Shown piece by piece: positions 45,901 through 59,117 of a stretch of DNA of 64,000 bases (its first letter is position 1; each line of letters opens with the position of its first letter). The position numbers and the translations under genes are program-made. Source of the stretch: Oopsacas minuta (Eukaryota; Porifera; Hexactinellida; Lyssacinosida; Leucopsacidae); the NCBI GenBank assembly GCA_024704765.1, contig JAKMXF010000307.1, forward strand, positions 372,001-436,000. Reading direction: 5' to 3'. The notes beneath the pieces are model-generated. The model had not been told where the DNA came from. It searched no databases and saw only the letters and a list, made by a program, of their open reading frames with translations.

Positions 45901-47079
45901 AACATTGTTACAAAATTCAAATGATGGGACACATCGTAAACAAATCTAAATTTGGTAACTGCAATTGTTTGCAAGATTGAGTAGAAGTGCACTTGGAAAT
46001 TCTAACACCATTCAAGAGTAAAAGAAGTCGAAAGAAGTGCATACATCAATAATCCGATTTTCTTTCGATGCTGTTACTCCTCCTGCTACTTGATTATGTT
46101 CCTCTAAAGATCCAACGATTGGCTCAAGTGTTTCCAGAAACACCAATATTGCATCATGGCTTTCTACCTATAGCGAGAGTTTTCAATCGCTGGAGTCTCG
46201 ATTCGGAACCTAAGATTTGAATGGTCTGCTGACCAATTCTATCTTCGCCTAAAGTGTAACTAAGAAAAAGAGATTATGGAAGCAATACTAGAGAATTTAT
46301 TTCTAGCAGCAACAGTATTAGCATTTTAATTGACACATATATACCATGGGATGCACAATGATTATAGTGGGCGATTGGATGCTTTTCACATATGCATGCT
46401 TGAACTCCTATTAATTTCCAGACTTTGAACTAGCCCATCTAATTCGGATCCAATCATTCTTTTCAGATCAAGACCAGAATAAATCTTTTGCATTCTACTC
46501 CATTGAATAATTATTATATATGAACATTTCATTCTTATTATAACAACATTATACTAGAAAACCGTTGCCATAAACCTTCTTCAAGCTTCTTTAAGCTGAT
46601 TATTCGAACAATTGTTGGGACATTTTAAATTCCACATCCAAAGAGAAGAACATTCCAAGGACAACCATCAAGATTAGGAGGAAAATGATGAGAGATATTA
46701 TGATAGGGATTGTGAGATAGAAAGAAGAAATGCAGGAATTGTTTGACTTGAATTTTCTGCACTAATTATAGTAGGTCACATAGGCTAGCTTGCTTATATT
46801 CATCGCAAGGTTCAACAAATACTAACTGCGGCGAATGAATAGACCTCATGCTACTATGCAATTAGTCAAGATGTTCTTTTTTTGCTTCGTATTTCTCAAT
46901 CACAACGTGTGAATTATATGGAAATTGACGAGGTTGTCAATTTCCTGATAGTCAAATTAATATTTCTTCACAAAACAGCCTGCACATCTATGTTGAATCT
47001 TTAGAATAAACGTGTATGTGTTTGAGGTGACTAAATATATGGTATTATAGGTACGAAAACTGAATCAAGAATGGAATAT
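42991..47079. other. Unannotated AT-rich stretch
   Basis: No recognisable gene. Two candidate signals were weighed and not accepted: a possible hAT-like mini-element (42994-43836) and a 91-bp exon-like piece on the minus strand (44494-44404). The minus-strand frame at 45306-45079 is open but unassigned. Confidence 0.3.
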
Positions 47080-47304
47080 TTTTGGGTCCGCCAGCAAATA
47101 ATGAGGAATAATTAATCATGAAACAACGAGAAGATATTCAAATGGCTCAAACAAAAGTCAATAGACAGCGTCCAAGGAAATTCAAGCAATCTGAGTTTCC
47201 ATTTCTTATGGAATATTCTCACCCTTGTTCATTTGGTAACATATTGGAAATCAATGCCAGCTAGGTGCCAGATGTGCATAGAGAGCAATGGATTGGCAAT
47301 TAAA
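47080..47304 (+). pseudogene. C-terminal Tc1 transposase remnant
   Basis: The last block VTYWKSMPARCQMCIESNGL then AIKY and a stop matches the C-terminus of the Tc1 copy at 6415 (SMTRRCQMAVDNDGYPIKY). Upstream of 47220 the similarity fades in shifted frames. No terminal inverted repeats were found. Confidence 0.6.
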
Positions 47305-47801
47305 TATTATAACACAAAATTCTGTGCCTCGATGATATTGCAAATCTTACATTGGGCCCGAGATCAATGCTACATTGTAACTAAAGTCCTCTCCTACATC
47401 TGGATTAACTGCTACCTCTAACTCTTATGGATTGATTTATGTTTTCTTTGAATATCGTTAAGATATTTAGCGTTTGTTGATCATATTCTGAATTATAACA
47501 AATGTTTACTACTGTTCAAATGAACTTCAATGGGTAAATTTATGAAACGAGACAAATGCCAGGAGAGTAAAAAAGATATATCCCAGAATACTATATTAAG
47601 CCCAGTAATGATGCATTAAAAGCAGGCAATGTGTGATTGAAATTTCACTTCGTTTGGATAATGCATCCCTGGTTCCAAACCATAATCAGTTGTAAGGCCT
47701 AATGGATAGTTGGGCATGGAAAATTACACACAACTTTTGAGACGGTTCGGATACAGTAGGAAATGAGAAGTGTCGATATGTTTCGTTAAATTACAGTCCT
47801 A

Positions 47802-49073
47802 CAGGGTTAGGCATAAGTTCTGCAACAAGTACAAACTAGTATATTTCTTATCTTACCATAATAGTAGTTGAAATTCGTAATGAATTAGTGAATATACATA
47901 CTAAGGATACGAAATTCATCTAGCTCTTCGAATGCATTGCCCTTGTGCGATACATAGGCTAAATCGCTTGTAGAAATTATCAACAGCAGCACGCAACACG
48001 TCCTCACTGATTCAATCCCACTCTCTTCTCAAGGAAGATTTCAGACTTTCGACATTCTTGTGAGGCTTTGCACACACCCTGGACTCTGAGATGGACCATA
48101 TGCAGATACCTATAGGGTTTAGATCTGGAGAAGAGGCCGGCCATTCTTCAGTTGATATAAATTCCGGAACATTGAGTTTCAACGACTTAGATGTCATTTT
48201 GGCTTTGTAGGGGAGAGCGGAATCTTGCTAGAACACCCAATGCGTGCTATTGAAGTGCTCACCAGCGCAAGGCTTCAATGCGTTATCTAAAATGTTTTCT
48301 ACATACACCTCTTTGTTAATTTACCCCTGTGTCAATGAGCGCCAGAGGTGATGGCTCCCCAAACAATGACCAATGCAGGTATCTGACTTCTTTTGATTGC
48401 GTGTATTGATGACGATAGAGACTTTTGATCTGGAGCAAGAATCCGATTGTTTTGGCGATTATATCCCATTTCTACGGCAAAATCTTCTCATCGGAGAAGA
48501 CAATACTCTGGTGCGTACCACTAGTAACATTTTTCTCAGAATCAGACATTTTTCATACCTATGTCTCTTATTGACATCAGAAATTAACTAGAGCTCTCGA
48601 AATTTGTAGCATTTTAAGCCTAAATCCTCTTTTACATCCTTCTAAACTTCTGGTTGAAATATTTAAGTCTTTTGCCATGCCTTGGATGCTTCTCACAGAA
48701 TTCTTCCTAACCGTCTCCCGGACGAACTTCCTAACAGCAGGAGTACGAACAGAACGACGTTTCCTTTTCTGAACCTGTCCTGGATACTAACAGTCTCTTT
48801 TTAACGTTTGATTGTACGGTGCTATCCATCTGTTCACAGACAGTATTTTTGATATTATGGAAGCTGATTTGCCTTCATTATGATACAAAATTATCAATGA
48901 CCTCTTTGCTTCTTTGCCCATAAATCAACAAAATTTCTAGTAGGACTCAATACTCTAAATAGTGTTTTAAAAAATATTGAAGATAATATATGATAAAGAA
49001 ATATTCACCTAAAACCATCCGCAGAACCTCTAGTTTAAATTTAATTTTGTTGCAGAACTTATGCCTAATCCTG
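47802..49073 (-). mobile_element. DD37D-type Tc1/mariner element, old dead copy
   Basis: The termini are CAGGGTTAGGCATAAGTTCT at 47802 and the complement CAGGATTAGGCATAAGTTCT ending at 49073, each next to TA. Length 1272 bp. The ends resemble those of the elements at 32979 and 54957 (shared AAGTTCTG block), so they are likely relatives. Confidence 0.88.
47950..48960 (-). pseudogene. DD37D-type transposase, heavily decayed
   Basis: The clearest block (48197-48012) reads VPEFISTEEWPASSPDLNPI then GICIWSISESRVCAKPHKNV and ESLKSSLRREWD. The final catalytic aspartate of the NPxDY motif is glycine (NPIGI). Other pieces (a PSGVK-like region near 48340, RRSVRTPAVRK near 48740 and KEAKRSLIILYHNEG near 48900) lie in different frames. 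Confidence 0.75.
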
Positions 49074-50480
49074 TAATATACAAAGAGCAAAAAGCTGCGG
49101 GAAATTTTGTGACTTCTTTATTTCGAAGTATAATGAATAATAGAGAAGATGCAAGGCCGATTAGAGTCTCGTGAAAGCCCTGGAAAATTCCTCAAAATAA
49201 GACCCATAGCCATTGTCAGGTTCAGCCAGTGACCTAACAAATGAAATTATTTGAGTGTAGCTCCCTTAAAAGATATGGACAGGAAACTGAGATTTGGTAA
49301 AATTACTTTTGGCCTAATCATCAACTGTAAAAGTAGGAGTTAGCCTAGCGAGAGAGGAAAGATTATTGTGGTTCAAGACCCCGAGAAATGTGCCTAATAA
49401 ATATTGTTTAGCGTCCAAGCAATAGAAACCGAAGAATTGCATTGGTGTTTTTAAGGTGTCCGCGGCGGGAGCACTCTACTTCTGTTCATGGGTCGTTTTA
49501 ACTGCTGAGGTTTATACGAAAAGTGTTAACTTGAAAACGGTGCGCCACTCCTACCTCGATTTGGCAAACCACGACAGGAGAGTTGAAGGTAAGTCTTGAT
49601 AATCTAATAGTTTTCGGATTACATTCAGTACTTTAATGGTACACTGAATAGTGATCATATGTGCTAACCGTCTAGGGATTCTTTCAAGCGTAACCACTGT
49701 TCATAATTCAGGGTTATAATCTTTAATTCCTAACAATTCACAAATTTTTCCTCGTTGTCATCCGTCTTCAAAACATGTTCTCTCTTATCAAGTATAATGA
49801 GCCAGATAGCGATCGATCAGAAATTTATGGTTTGACTTCCCTATCAAAGTCCAAAAGAAATGTCACTTTGTAGGGAATACAAGCCTTTTGTCCATGGATA
49901 TGTTTGGCAAAGTTTGTCAGGTATAGGTGAAACAAACACTAGGATTCACAAGGAAATTTACAAACGAAAATGCCCGGTTAGGGTCTGCTGCAGACACTAC
50001 GATTCCAATCAAACCTGGCCACTGGGAACATCGAGTTGTCCCTCCTGGCTAATCAGCCCCTGAGAAAATATATTACAAAGATTTCAGGTATTCTAAGGCA
50101 GGTTAACCATTGATGGGAAAATAACACATAATAATAGATAAATGTAGAATATAAATTGAGGATACAGGTTGCATATATTGATGTTCTTCGAAACTGAGAT
50201 GAACAAACAAGAAAGATTCCAGACTGAGGATCTGATTTGAGGACTAGAAAAAGGAATAGATAAGAAATTGGAATATAGGAACTTTATCAAAAATAGGGAC
50301 CAAAACTTAGGCCAGCAATCAACATATATTAATGCGGATACTTGAAAAACGGAAACTTAAACTTATGACATATCTATGAAACTTTTGCCCGGAATAAATA
50401 GAAAGTTCCCCCATTATTCCAACGTATAATTACTATAACACTAGATTAGTAAAATATTTCAATATTATCATTATATAAGT
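49074..50480. other. Unannotated stretch
   Basis: No coding similarity seen on either strand. Confidence 0.3.
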
Positions 50481-50499
50481 ATAACACAGTTCACGCCTT

Positions 50500-51483
50500 G
50501 AGCTATAGGAATACTTCCACCATTGTAGGATTGAAGGGTGCGGCGAAATTTGCCATGGCACATACCTCTTTTTTGTCTCTTAGGGGAAGGTTCTCTGAGG
50601 AATTTTGTATTCATAAGATAACGCTAAAAATGTTGTATATTGAAATATCTTCTATGATTGAACTCCGATCATATTATGAGTGCCGCTCTCCTAGTGCGAA
50701 CAACAATCAGAGAAAGATATTGAAGCCCGATGTACCCAAATTAAGTGGAGTTGATTGTTTCCATCAAACTGGGCCACTTATCATATAATCAGTTTTACCG
50801 ACCATTTCAAACCAGGTGGCACCAAGCAATATATGCATCTATCTCATCACTGTATGATAGATACCCATGGATTGAGTATTCGAAACGCAAAGATATTTAC
50901 TGCTATCATTGTATACATTTCACAGAAATGAGCCCATATTTGTAAGGCAAGGTATGAGAAATTTGAAGAAATGATTTGGAAACACAGTCCGTGACAACAA
51001 ACTGATCCAAAATGATGCCAGCATTAAGCATGTACAATGTGCAGACGTTTATGCACAGTATAAAGCTATTAAGTCGGGAGGTTTTCAAATCAGTTGCTGA
51101 ACCCCAGGACTCAGCACATGAGAAGCTAATTACGGAATATAGGATATATATCCGGATGTTAAGTGAAGTTTTTGCTCCACTGCTCAATGGAAATTGCCAA
51201 ACATGAGACCGGGAGATCATTTCGAGTGGATGATATCAACGAAGAGAGTCTCGATTTTGGTCCATCGTGCGGCAATTTAAATGGCATCCTTTATCCAATA
51301 TCTAGACATACTCCAGTTGTGGCTGATAAAATTTCCACTGGTCCAACAAATGCAAAGTGTGTTGGAGGTTATGATGATGCATCAGTTGCCTCTGGTATTT
51401 GGAATAGAGTTAAAAAGAAAATTCCTGAAAGATATTGCGGTGAAATGGCCTACGAAGGGCATTCGAAAAGTTTTGCCATTTGA
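50500..51483 (+). pseudogene. ZMYM1-like (TTF-finger) hAT transposase remnant
   Basis: A TTF-type finger region is visible at 50780-50930: YRPFQTRWHQ, then DRYPWIEYSKRKDIYCYHCI with HF. This is the entry motif of ZMYM1-like hAT transposases. After frameshifts, blocks with SREVFKSVAEPQDSAHEKLI (51070-51130) and ETGRSFRVDDINEES (51205-51250) resemble the following segment of these proteins. The RNase H-like core and termini were not found, so only an N-terminal part is left. Confidence 0.5.
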
Positions 51484-51607
51484 TATGAAACCATTGATTT
51501 GTTGGATATTTCCGCATCCATCTTTTCAGACATATTTTATTAGTCTACCCTGAAACTTTCATTCATTCTCTCTTCTACTTTTATAAATTAGATAATTTTA
51601 GAATACA

Positions 51608-52600
51608 TGGCTTCTAAAATGTCTCAATCAAAACCAGATCTCGCACAACGTGATTTCGAGCAATGATTTTGATCTTATTCAAACTACAGGGGGCAAGGGT
51701 AGAAATATTATCCATGTGTCATCACCTGTAAGGATTTCGGAATAGCTCTTGAATTTCAATTAGCAAACCTTTAGAGCCTAATTTTACAAAAGTCTATGCG
51801 CGATAATTTTTGCTGTAAGTTCAAAGAATGGGGAACCATCGGGCACACAAATTCCTGACACAAGGCTCTTAGTGCAAAATGACAATAATGATCCCGACGA
51901 TAACTCGATTTCATACTCTAACTGAACATACGTAATATGAGGATCTTTAGTAAGGAGATCTAGCATTTCGTTAACATTTTCTTCATTATGTGAAATATTC
52001 GGTCTTCCTGAGCGAGGAGCATCTTCACAAGCAAAGTTTCCGTGAATAAATGCCCAACCTCCAAACAAAGTGCGGAAGCTAGATCTGTTAGAAAACAAAT
52101 ATGGCCGATTTTTTTCAGATCTAGTGGGTTTGTCGAAGCTGTTGCTCTCGAGGATAGAAAGACAGTTACTGCCGACTGGCATACTACAGTGTGCCTACCC
52201 AAAGTCATCACAGCAATTGAGACACAGCAGGAGAAGCCAGGCATTAGAGGATTCTTCTTCATCATGATAATGCATCACCGCATACGGAATCAGAACTCGT
52301 GAGTTTTTGCAAAATTCTGGACTCAAAACATTACCTCACCCACCCTACAGTTCTGATTTAGCCCCTTTCGACTTCTGGTTACCCCTAGACTCAAAGATCA
52401 ATTACGTGGGAGGAGATTATCGACTAATGAGGAGTTAAGAAGGGCACTTTTCCAAGTGATCGGAAACATACCCAAAGAAGAGTGGAAAAAATGTTTTGAT
52501 AATTGGTTGACCAGAATGTAAAATGCATTGATTGTCAGGGAGAGTTTTCGAATAATGTAATTGTCAAATTTGTGATTACTATCTGATATGTCGGTCAACG
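51608..52600. pseudogene. mariner element with an internally inverted segment
   Basis: The N-terminal end reads plus at 51608-51690 (MASKMSQSKPDLAQRDFEQ, then AMILILFKLQGARVE one frame over). The next part reads minus from about 52045 down to 51690: CEDAPRSGRPNISHNEENVN, LLTKDPHITYVQLEYEIELS, and EILTGDDTW (first catalytic D). The last part reads plus from about 52047: RSSGFVEAVALEDRKTVTAD, HDNAS-like second site, and the C-terminus near 52520 (KCIDC). The simplest reading is an inversion of about 350 bp inside one mariner copy. A GGCCCCCTCGTA-like right end lies near 52615; the left end was not placed. Confidence 0.7.
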
Positions 52601-52794
52601 TCAAAGCTTTATAAGGCCCCCTCGTATGACATCCATTGCCTTTGTCACAAGTCAAATCTGGTAATTGTCGATGTTGTCAATTCAGTCAAATGCGTGGCCA
52701 ATATGTTGTCACTTTTCACACAGTTATACCCTTTTTGACTAATAGCACCGTTCATGTCAATGGGACAAAATACAGGGACAACATAAAGTAAAGA

Positions 52795-53480
52795 AGACCG
52801 AGTTAGGGAAGTTTCTGATACTCGATGGTCGTGCCAAGCGAAACAGTCTGACAGTGTGGAAAAGCATCGATATCGTTTATCAAGTACTGCATGATGTGAT
52901 TGATAACGACAATAACAACATCATACCACTAAATAACTGGCCACTTGTTACAGATAGATCACAGATTCATTAGATACCTTCTCATAACCAAGCATATTCT
53001 GAAGAAGCAAAATTAGATCATTTGTTAGCTTTTGCAGATATTCTTCATAAGCTACCAAATGATCTTAGTCGGACCATCAATTTAATTATGATGTTAAGAG
53101 TAGGAATATTTGACTGTAACTCGAGAGAGGTATATCAAAGGTTTGGGAAGAAGAAGAAGAAGAAGTAGGAAATCGTATAAACCTATCTGATAGTGCACCA
53201 TCTGTCAGACTAAAACAGGTACCACTACCCTTAGAAGATTAAGTCTGGAGGGAAATGTTGAAGAAGTTACAGGAGTAGGATTCAATGGATACTTTGGTGA
53301 TGTTTGTGAGATCATAAGCAAAGTTACTCTAGAGCTCAAAAGAGATTTAGCAAGAAAGACAGTGTCATGATGAGATCAATCAAATCTTTACGCCCTAACT
53401 CGACCAGTTTCATGGATGAAAATTCACTCAACCTCTTTGCAAAATTAGACAAGCCCGACGCCAGTGTTCTTTAATGTGAA
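52795..53480 (+). pseudogene. Decayed coding region of unknown family
   Basis: One plus-strand frame keeps a protein-like character over about 120 codons with a single stop: KKTELGKFLILDGRAKRNSL, TVWKSIDIVYQVLHDVIDND, then HNQAYSEEAKLDHLLAFADI with LHKLPNDLSRTINLIMMLRV. After a shift it continues (VGNRINLSDSAPSVRLKQVP) with many stops to about 53480. I do not recognise the family. A (GAA) run at about 53146-53166 lies in it. It may belong to another transposon or to a dead host gene. Confidence 0.35.
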
Positions 53481-54956
53481 GCTGACATTTTTTAACACTT
53501 AATAGAGAGAAAAGCAGACCAAGAAAGGGCTAAAAGTCTACTTGGATTACAAGCATAATAGACTATTGGGAGGTCATTTTTGAGCTTCATCGAATGCCAT
53601 GATTGCATACCCAATGCCAGTATCAACAACTAAATGTGAACAAATTTCAGCACAATTCGGCTGATGAAGAATGATCTCCTCTCATTAAAGAAACAAAACC
53701 GTTTGGATAGCATATTAATGCTAGGAATTCATCGTGATCTTGGTAGCAAGCTTGGCTCAGACACCGTAATAAGTGGATTCAAAGCAAAGTTTCCCCAATG
53801 TGTACTTTCCTTATAAGCGTAAATATATGGTAAGAAGTGTGAATAGTTAAATCTATCTACTAAAACAGTGCAGTATTCCTAGGATCTATTCGCAATTTTA
53901 CCCCCCTGTCTAGCACCCAGATTGGTGAGTAGGGGCTGATTATAAAAGTTTGAGGGTCTGAAAGTAACTAATTTGCAGATGTATCATATGATTAATCCAT
54001 AGCATTCTATACACTAAGGCAATGGCACTCTATTCAAATTCTGGCCCATGGATGGTAATTAACCTGGGCTTTCAAAATTTCAGTAATTGTTATTATGTCT
54101 TTCAACGCTATTGGAAAGTACTCTAATGTAACATTTGATATAGTCTAATAATTCACAACCTCCCAACACAATTATAATTACCATATTATAATACTTTAAT
54201 ACTAGAAACACAATCCATCATTCACAATACAGTACTAGATAATAATTCATTTACAGTGAAACCTCCCAAAGCGTAGTCGTTGAGCCCCCAAGATTCGGTC
54301 TCCCACCTCGTGAGGTTCTACTGTATTGTCTGGCTCCTTGTTCTCTCATTCTCACCACTCGTCTGGCAGGCATGCTGTAATAATTGAATACCTTAATCTT
54401 AAACCAAATAACAAAAAAATTAGGTATACTTTTCAGCTTAGTATTATCTCTATTTAAGACCAAGACATTATAATTGCGAACCCTCTTGGAAAGGATGATA
54501 TTAGACTTGTAAAACACAATTTCCTCAATAACTCCCAATTCCAGGCACAACAAAACACCAATCTTTCAGATATCACTGTATCTATCTTCAATAAGACTCA
54601 TATATATACCAACAAGCTACGGGATCGTCCACTATAAAAATCCTTGCTTAGGGACTCACGCTTGTTAATTTGAATAAAGATTCACATAAGAGAATCACAC
54701 ATTTCACCATATACCTAAAAGGATAATTACGAGAGCCTCTAATCACTAAGTCTATTAAAGTATATTGGGATCCGATATCATTGTTAACTTCAAGAAGTTT
54801 ATCTGAAATTAACAGTCGGTGACAAGATAGACAACCATTAGACTTCTTACTGTAAGAAAGACTGCATATCCTGCAATATAAACAAGACATTCTAATTGGG
54901 AGGTTTCTATTCCAGGGAGTGAGATATCGTTCAATTTGGTGAGATAATGTTCTATA
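53481..54956. other. Unannotated stretch with old repeat copy C
   Basis: A third copy of the dispersed repeat start (CACTAAGGCAATGGCACT) lies at 54012. The minus-strand frames at 54251-55004 resemble nothing known to me. Confidence 0.3.
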
Positions 54957-56268
54957 CAGGGTGGCTTTTAAGTTCTGTCCCATGCAAAAACTACTATTTA
55001 TCAATATATATATATAGCTTGGTAATGATATTTATTGCTCTAATTTATGATTCTGAGACAAAACATATTTCGCGAATTTTATTCAATATAGCCTCCCTCA
55101 TTTTGTATTACACGTGTAATTCGATCTGGCAAGGCCTCAATAGCAGCACGGAGGGTTTTTTGGGGATTTTATTCCACTCTTGGCAAAGTTTCCTCTTCAG
55201 TGACTTGATACTTGTGTGAGAGTTAACACAAGCTTTCGTCTCGAGAATTGACCACACAGAATAATCCATGGGATTCAGGTCAGGACTGTAAGAAGGCCAT
55301 TCTTCCTTAGTTATAAAACCAGGAAAATTGTCATGTAACCATGACTGGGTAACATTAGAAGTGTGTGCTGGCGCCCCGTCTTGCTGGAAAACAAATGAAG
55401 TACCTCCGAACATGTCTCGGCCTATATTCTTCAATACTGGCTCCAAAACCATTTCTCGATAATTAATTGAATTGATTTTTACCCCTTGTGGTACAAAAAC
55501 CAATGGTGTCCGGCCCATTTTTGACACCCCTGCCCAAACCATCACCGACTTAGGGTTCTGTATTCGGCTAACATATCTGAACTTCTCGTCGACTTTGGAA
55601 GGAGATGATGCAAGTATACGATCATTTTGTACATTGGTTGCCTCCTGGATAGTGAATATTTTCTCATCTGAAAATAATATTTTTTCTAGATTTTCAACAG
55701 CGTACCGGCCCAACGCACCTTTGCATCTTGCAACCCTTTTTTCCTTTACCAATTGAGAAAGGAAGTGTACCTTCTTACGCTTGAATGAACTCATCCCTAA
55801 ATCCCTTTTCACAATTTTAGTCATTGCACATCTTGATACTTTCAGATCTAGAGCCATTTTCCTTATGGAACGTCTAGGATTTCGGCGAATTCGCTGGGCG
55901 ATGACTTTCCCTAAGCTGGGGGTGGTTACTGAGCACGGACGGCCTGATCTCGCCCTATCTTCAACTTTTCCAGTATCTTTGTATCGTCTAATAGTGCGGT
56001 ATACAAATTTCCTTCTGTTTAGAGGGAGTTTCAGGATCTTCAAAATTTCCCTTGAAGGATGTCCTTTTGTAAATAATTCTACAATTGCCGACCTCTCACG
56101 TTCCATCACTAATAAAATTGAAATTTCTCTACAATCGTACTCTGAAACTGTATATTTATGTTAAATACAGTAGAATAGGGTAAACTAATAAGATATATCT
56201 AATAGCAAAGACTCAGCATGGAAAAATGGTTCTTATAAATCATGGGACAGAACTTAAAAGCCACCCTG
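54957..56268 (-). mobile_element. DD37D-type Tc1/mariner element, nearly intact
   Basis: Perfect inverted ends of at least 28 bp: CAGGGTGGCTTTTAAGTTCT at 54957 and the same on the complement ending at 56268; TA flanks both sides (54955-54956, 56269-56270). Length 1312 bp. Together with the transposase, which has one frameshift, this indicates a young copy. Confidence 0.95.
55079..56109 (-). pseudogene. DD37D transposase with a single C-terminal frameshift
   Basis: Open from ATG 56109 for 333 codons to 55108. The N-terminal helix-turn-helix with RARSGRPCSVTT and RRNPRRSIRKMALDLKVSRC is followed by the catalytic sites: D148 in LFSDEKIF, a D in VFQQDGAPAHTS and the D of SPDLNPMDYSVW, the last two 37 residues apart. 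A one-base loss in a run of A and C near 55155 shifts the frame about 25 codons before the end. The original frame continues without a stop to 55079 and ends in the family's GGYIE signature. Loss of only this tail may or may not abolish activity. Confidence 0.9.
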
Positions 56269-58500
56269 TAATATCAACATTATGTATTATGTGGAAAAGA
56301 CAAACGATATTACAGTATCTTTGCAAGGAATATGTGAACGAATGAGAAGAGAATTTGAAGGACCCGGGGGACGAATCGCAAAATAGATTTATTTGTCACT
56401 CAGAGGGCTGTTATGTATATGAATAAGACTTACGTAGTGGCCTTTTAAATTACCTTAACAACAACAGTCTACTCTGGTCATAGCGAAGTACTCGTGCTCG
56501 AGTTTCATTTAGTTGTAAGCTGAGTAAAAATCATTACCTATAGCGCAGGTTCTCAATCTCTATTTGAGTGAGTCTTTAGAGTGAAGGGAAATTATTCTAT
56601 CTAATACTGAGATTTGTGCAACATAGTCCACTTGCAGATGAGCTGCTAGAAGCTCCGCATCGGAATACATGAGTGAAGCCAAGGAACACAAGCAATAAAT
56701 GGGACTACATGAGTTTCTCAGATTGTTACGTAACTCCGAATCTGATTTTCCTTACCTAAGAACTATAACTGATTGAAACCTAGTATCATTTCTATTGACT
56801 ATGTGAATTGCCATTGTGCACAAAATATCCTGGAAACCTTCTTACGATTTCTTTATACGGGAATCAAGTAAGAAAAAGCGATGGAAAAGAATGTAAATCT
56901 CACATTCTAGACAAGCTGAGCATTAAAATGGAGCAAGAACAGTCGATAAGAAAAATTGTTGTCTGAAAAAAGTTGTGAGCATTCACTTAAGGAAATTCAA
57001 GGAAGTTAGGTGGATATAAGCAGAGACGACGCCGCCTCAGTGACGCCTAACCGGTGCCTATAATGTTAGAGGGGGCACACCGAAATCCTAACTCGGTTAA
57101 CAAACAAATATTTACATTGTAAGGATATTTAAAAGTGAATAAACCAACTTTGTAAGATGCTGTTGAGTCATCATGACACAAAAATATGAAAGATTTTACC
57201 ACTTACATGTTTCTTTTAATGTGTTACAGAATAAGGGATCCCGCCTTTGAATATATGTTATTGTCAAAACGTGTCATCATGTAATACTATTTTGTGGTAC
57301 CGACAATACTTCAACGTTACAACTCACGAAAGTGACGTAAATTCGGTCCGAAATTTTAAATAAGTTATGTACGGGAGATGAACTTATTGTGATATAATAT
57401 TATATTAGACAAAGATGCGAGAGATGCGTGCGAGGCGTGCAGAATTTACAAGTTACAATTTGAACTCATATTTCACAGTACTACGTAAACAGTTTTTCAA
57501 TAGGGGTATATAGTAACCGTTTTCTAGTTTGATTGCCTTATATCTGACATGCTCTTATAACCAACACAAAATGATCATATATTCGGTATCTAATATATTA
57601 AGATTCTCCTAGGGTACATTGAAATTCCAAAGTGAGGTTATAAGTTACTCACCTTTGGGCGAAACTATTGATGCACAATAAACCCCAAATCTTGACTTCA
57701 CTCTCTTGACCACGTGTATATAACGTCTGAAATAACTAAATGAAGATATAAATAACACCGGCTATGAATTTAAAACAACATGAAGATCAAACGAATGCTA
57801 GCTCGTGAATAAGTTCTAAAACCAAATTTTGAGCAACGCTATTAGTTTTGATTGAATAGAAAACACCAAAGGGGGATCTATCGCCAAACTCCGGAGTCGA
57901 AGGTGGCTTGAGAGATGTCATGGGCAACATTGAAGAAAATTAGTTTAAGGTAGCTATACAAGCTTGTTTGAAAGAATGATGGCATGTATCCAAGCCAAGT
58001 GATGTTATTTCGAACAAATACTTATAATAAGATCACCTGTTATACCTTAGATTGTTAGGCTCAAAAATATTGAGTGCCCCTCGTACTATATGCTAACTGC
58101 TCATTACTATATTATAGCCATCTATAACACTGGCACCAAATTTTGAAGGTATTTTACTTTGTGGACACTATATATTGCCTTATGTACTATGAAGTATGCT
58201 GAGTGGGGATATGAATACCATACTCTATCACATATCAATTTTTAAATTCAAAATCAAAATGGGAAAAGTTCAACAATTCGCATAAGTACATGACCTAAAT
58301 GAACTAGTCATGTAAAACCTCCGAGAGCACATATAAAGTGAACAAGTTGCGTATAGGCTAAATTGGTCATTTTACTAAAGAAATCGAGACTACAAATACC
58401 AAAAATGAGAAAAGATAAAAGATAGTAAAATGTCATATTATACCATGTTTAACCAATACACAGCTAATTCCTATAATCAATGAATTCAAACATAACTGCT
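56269..58500. other. Unannotated AT-rich stretch
   Basis: No gene or clear repeat seen in about 2.2 kb. Confidence 0.3.
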
Positions 58501-58504
58501 AGTG

Positions 58505-58556
58505 TGTATGTATGTATGTATGTATGTATGTATGTATGTATGTATGTTTGTATGTT
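58505..58556 (+). repeat. (TATG)n microsatellite
   Basis: About twelve tetranucleotide units TATG/GTAT with a T substitution in the last two units. The frame across it (repeating THTYI on the minus strand) is not a gene. Confidence 0.95.
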
Positions 58557-59117
58557 TAGTATAGATTGAAGAAACTGGAAGCCCACCATCGCTGATTTCT
58601 TCGAAATAGCACTATGAGGATAGTCAAGTTCGAGTCTTGGAAGAAAGTTCAAAACTATAACGAAATTATGAGATCATTGTCACCTTTTGGTGCATCGAAG
58701 CACATGATATCATGACGTCATCACTTTTACCAAATGCAAATTCATATGGAATTATAACGTCATCATGAATGTACAAATTCAAAATTTCCATATTTCACAT
58801 AATTTAAGAATCTAAGATTTCCAGAGACTATATATGTTGAGAGAAAGCCTCTACAAAATTTAGAAATTTGGAGAATCTGTTTACTCTATATACATAAATC
58901 AACAATCAATAAATATAAACATGAGGAACTTGAAAATGAGAAATATAAATTCAACGTACTTGAAAATCAATGAACATTATTTATAACCCAGTCTATTCCA
59001 TTATGCATACTTTTCAATTATTTGTTTGGTTGATATTTATAAAGGCAACAAGAAAGATTACATATAAGATAACTGAAAATAAGAAATTCGGATTTAGCTC
59101 ACTTGATAACCCATGTA
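58557..59117. other. Unannotated AT-rich stretch
   Basis: Nothing recognisable. Confidence 0.3.

Noticed and set aside
50906-51220. 104-codon minus-strand ORF.
   Set aside because: It is antisense to the ZMYM1-like remnant and has no recognisable motif.
58464-58652. ORF with repeated THTYI residues.
   Set aside because: It is the translation of the TATG microsatellite.
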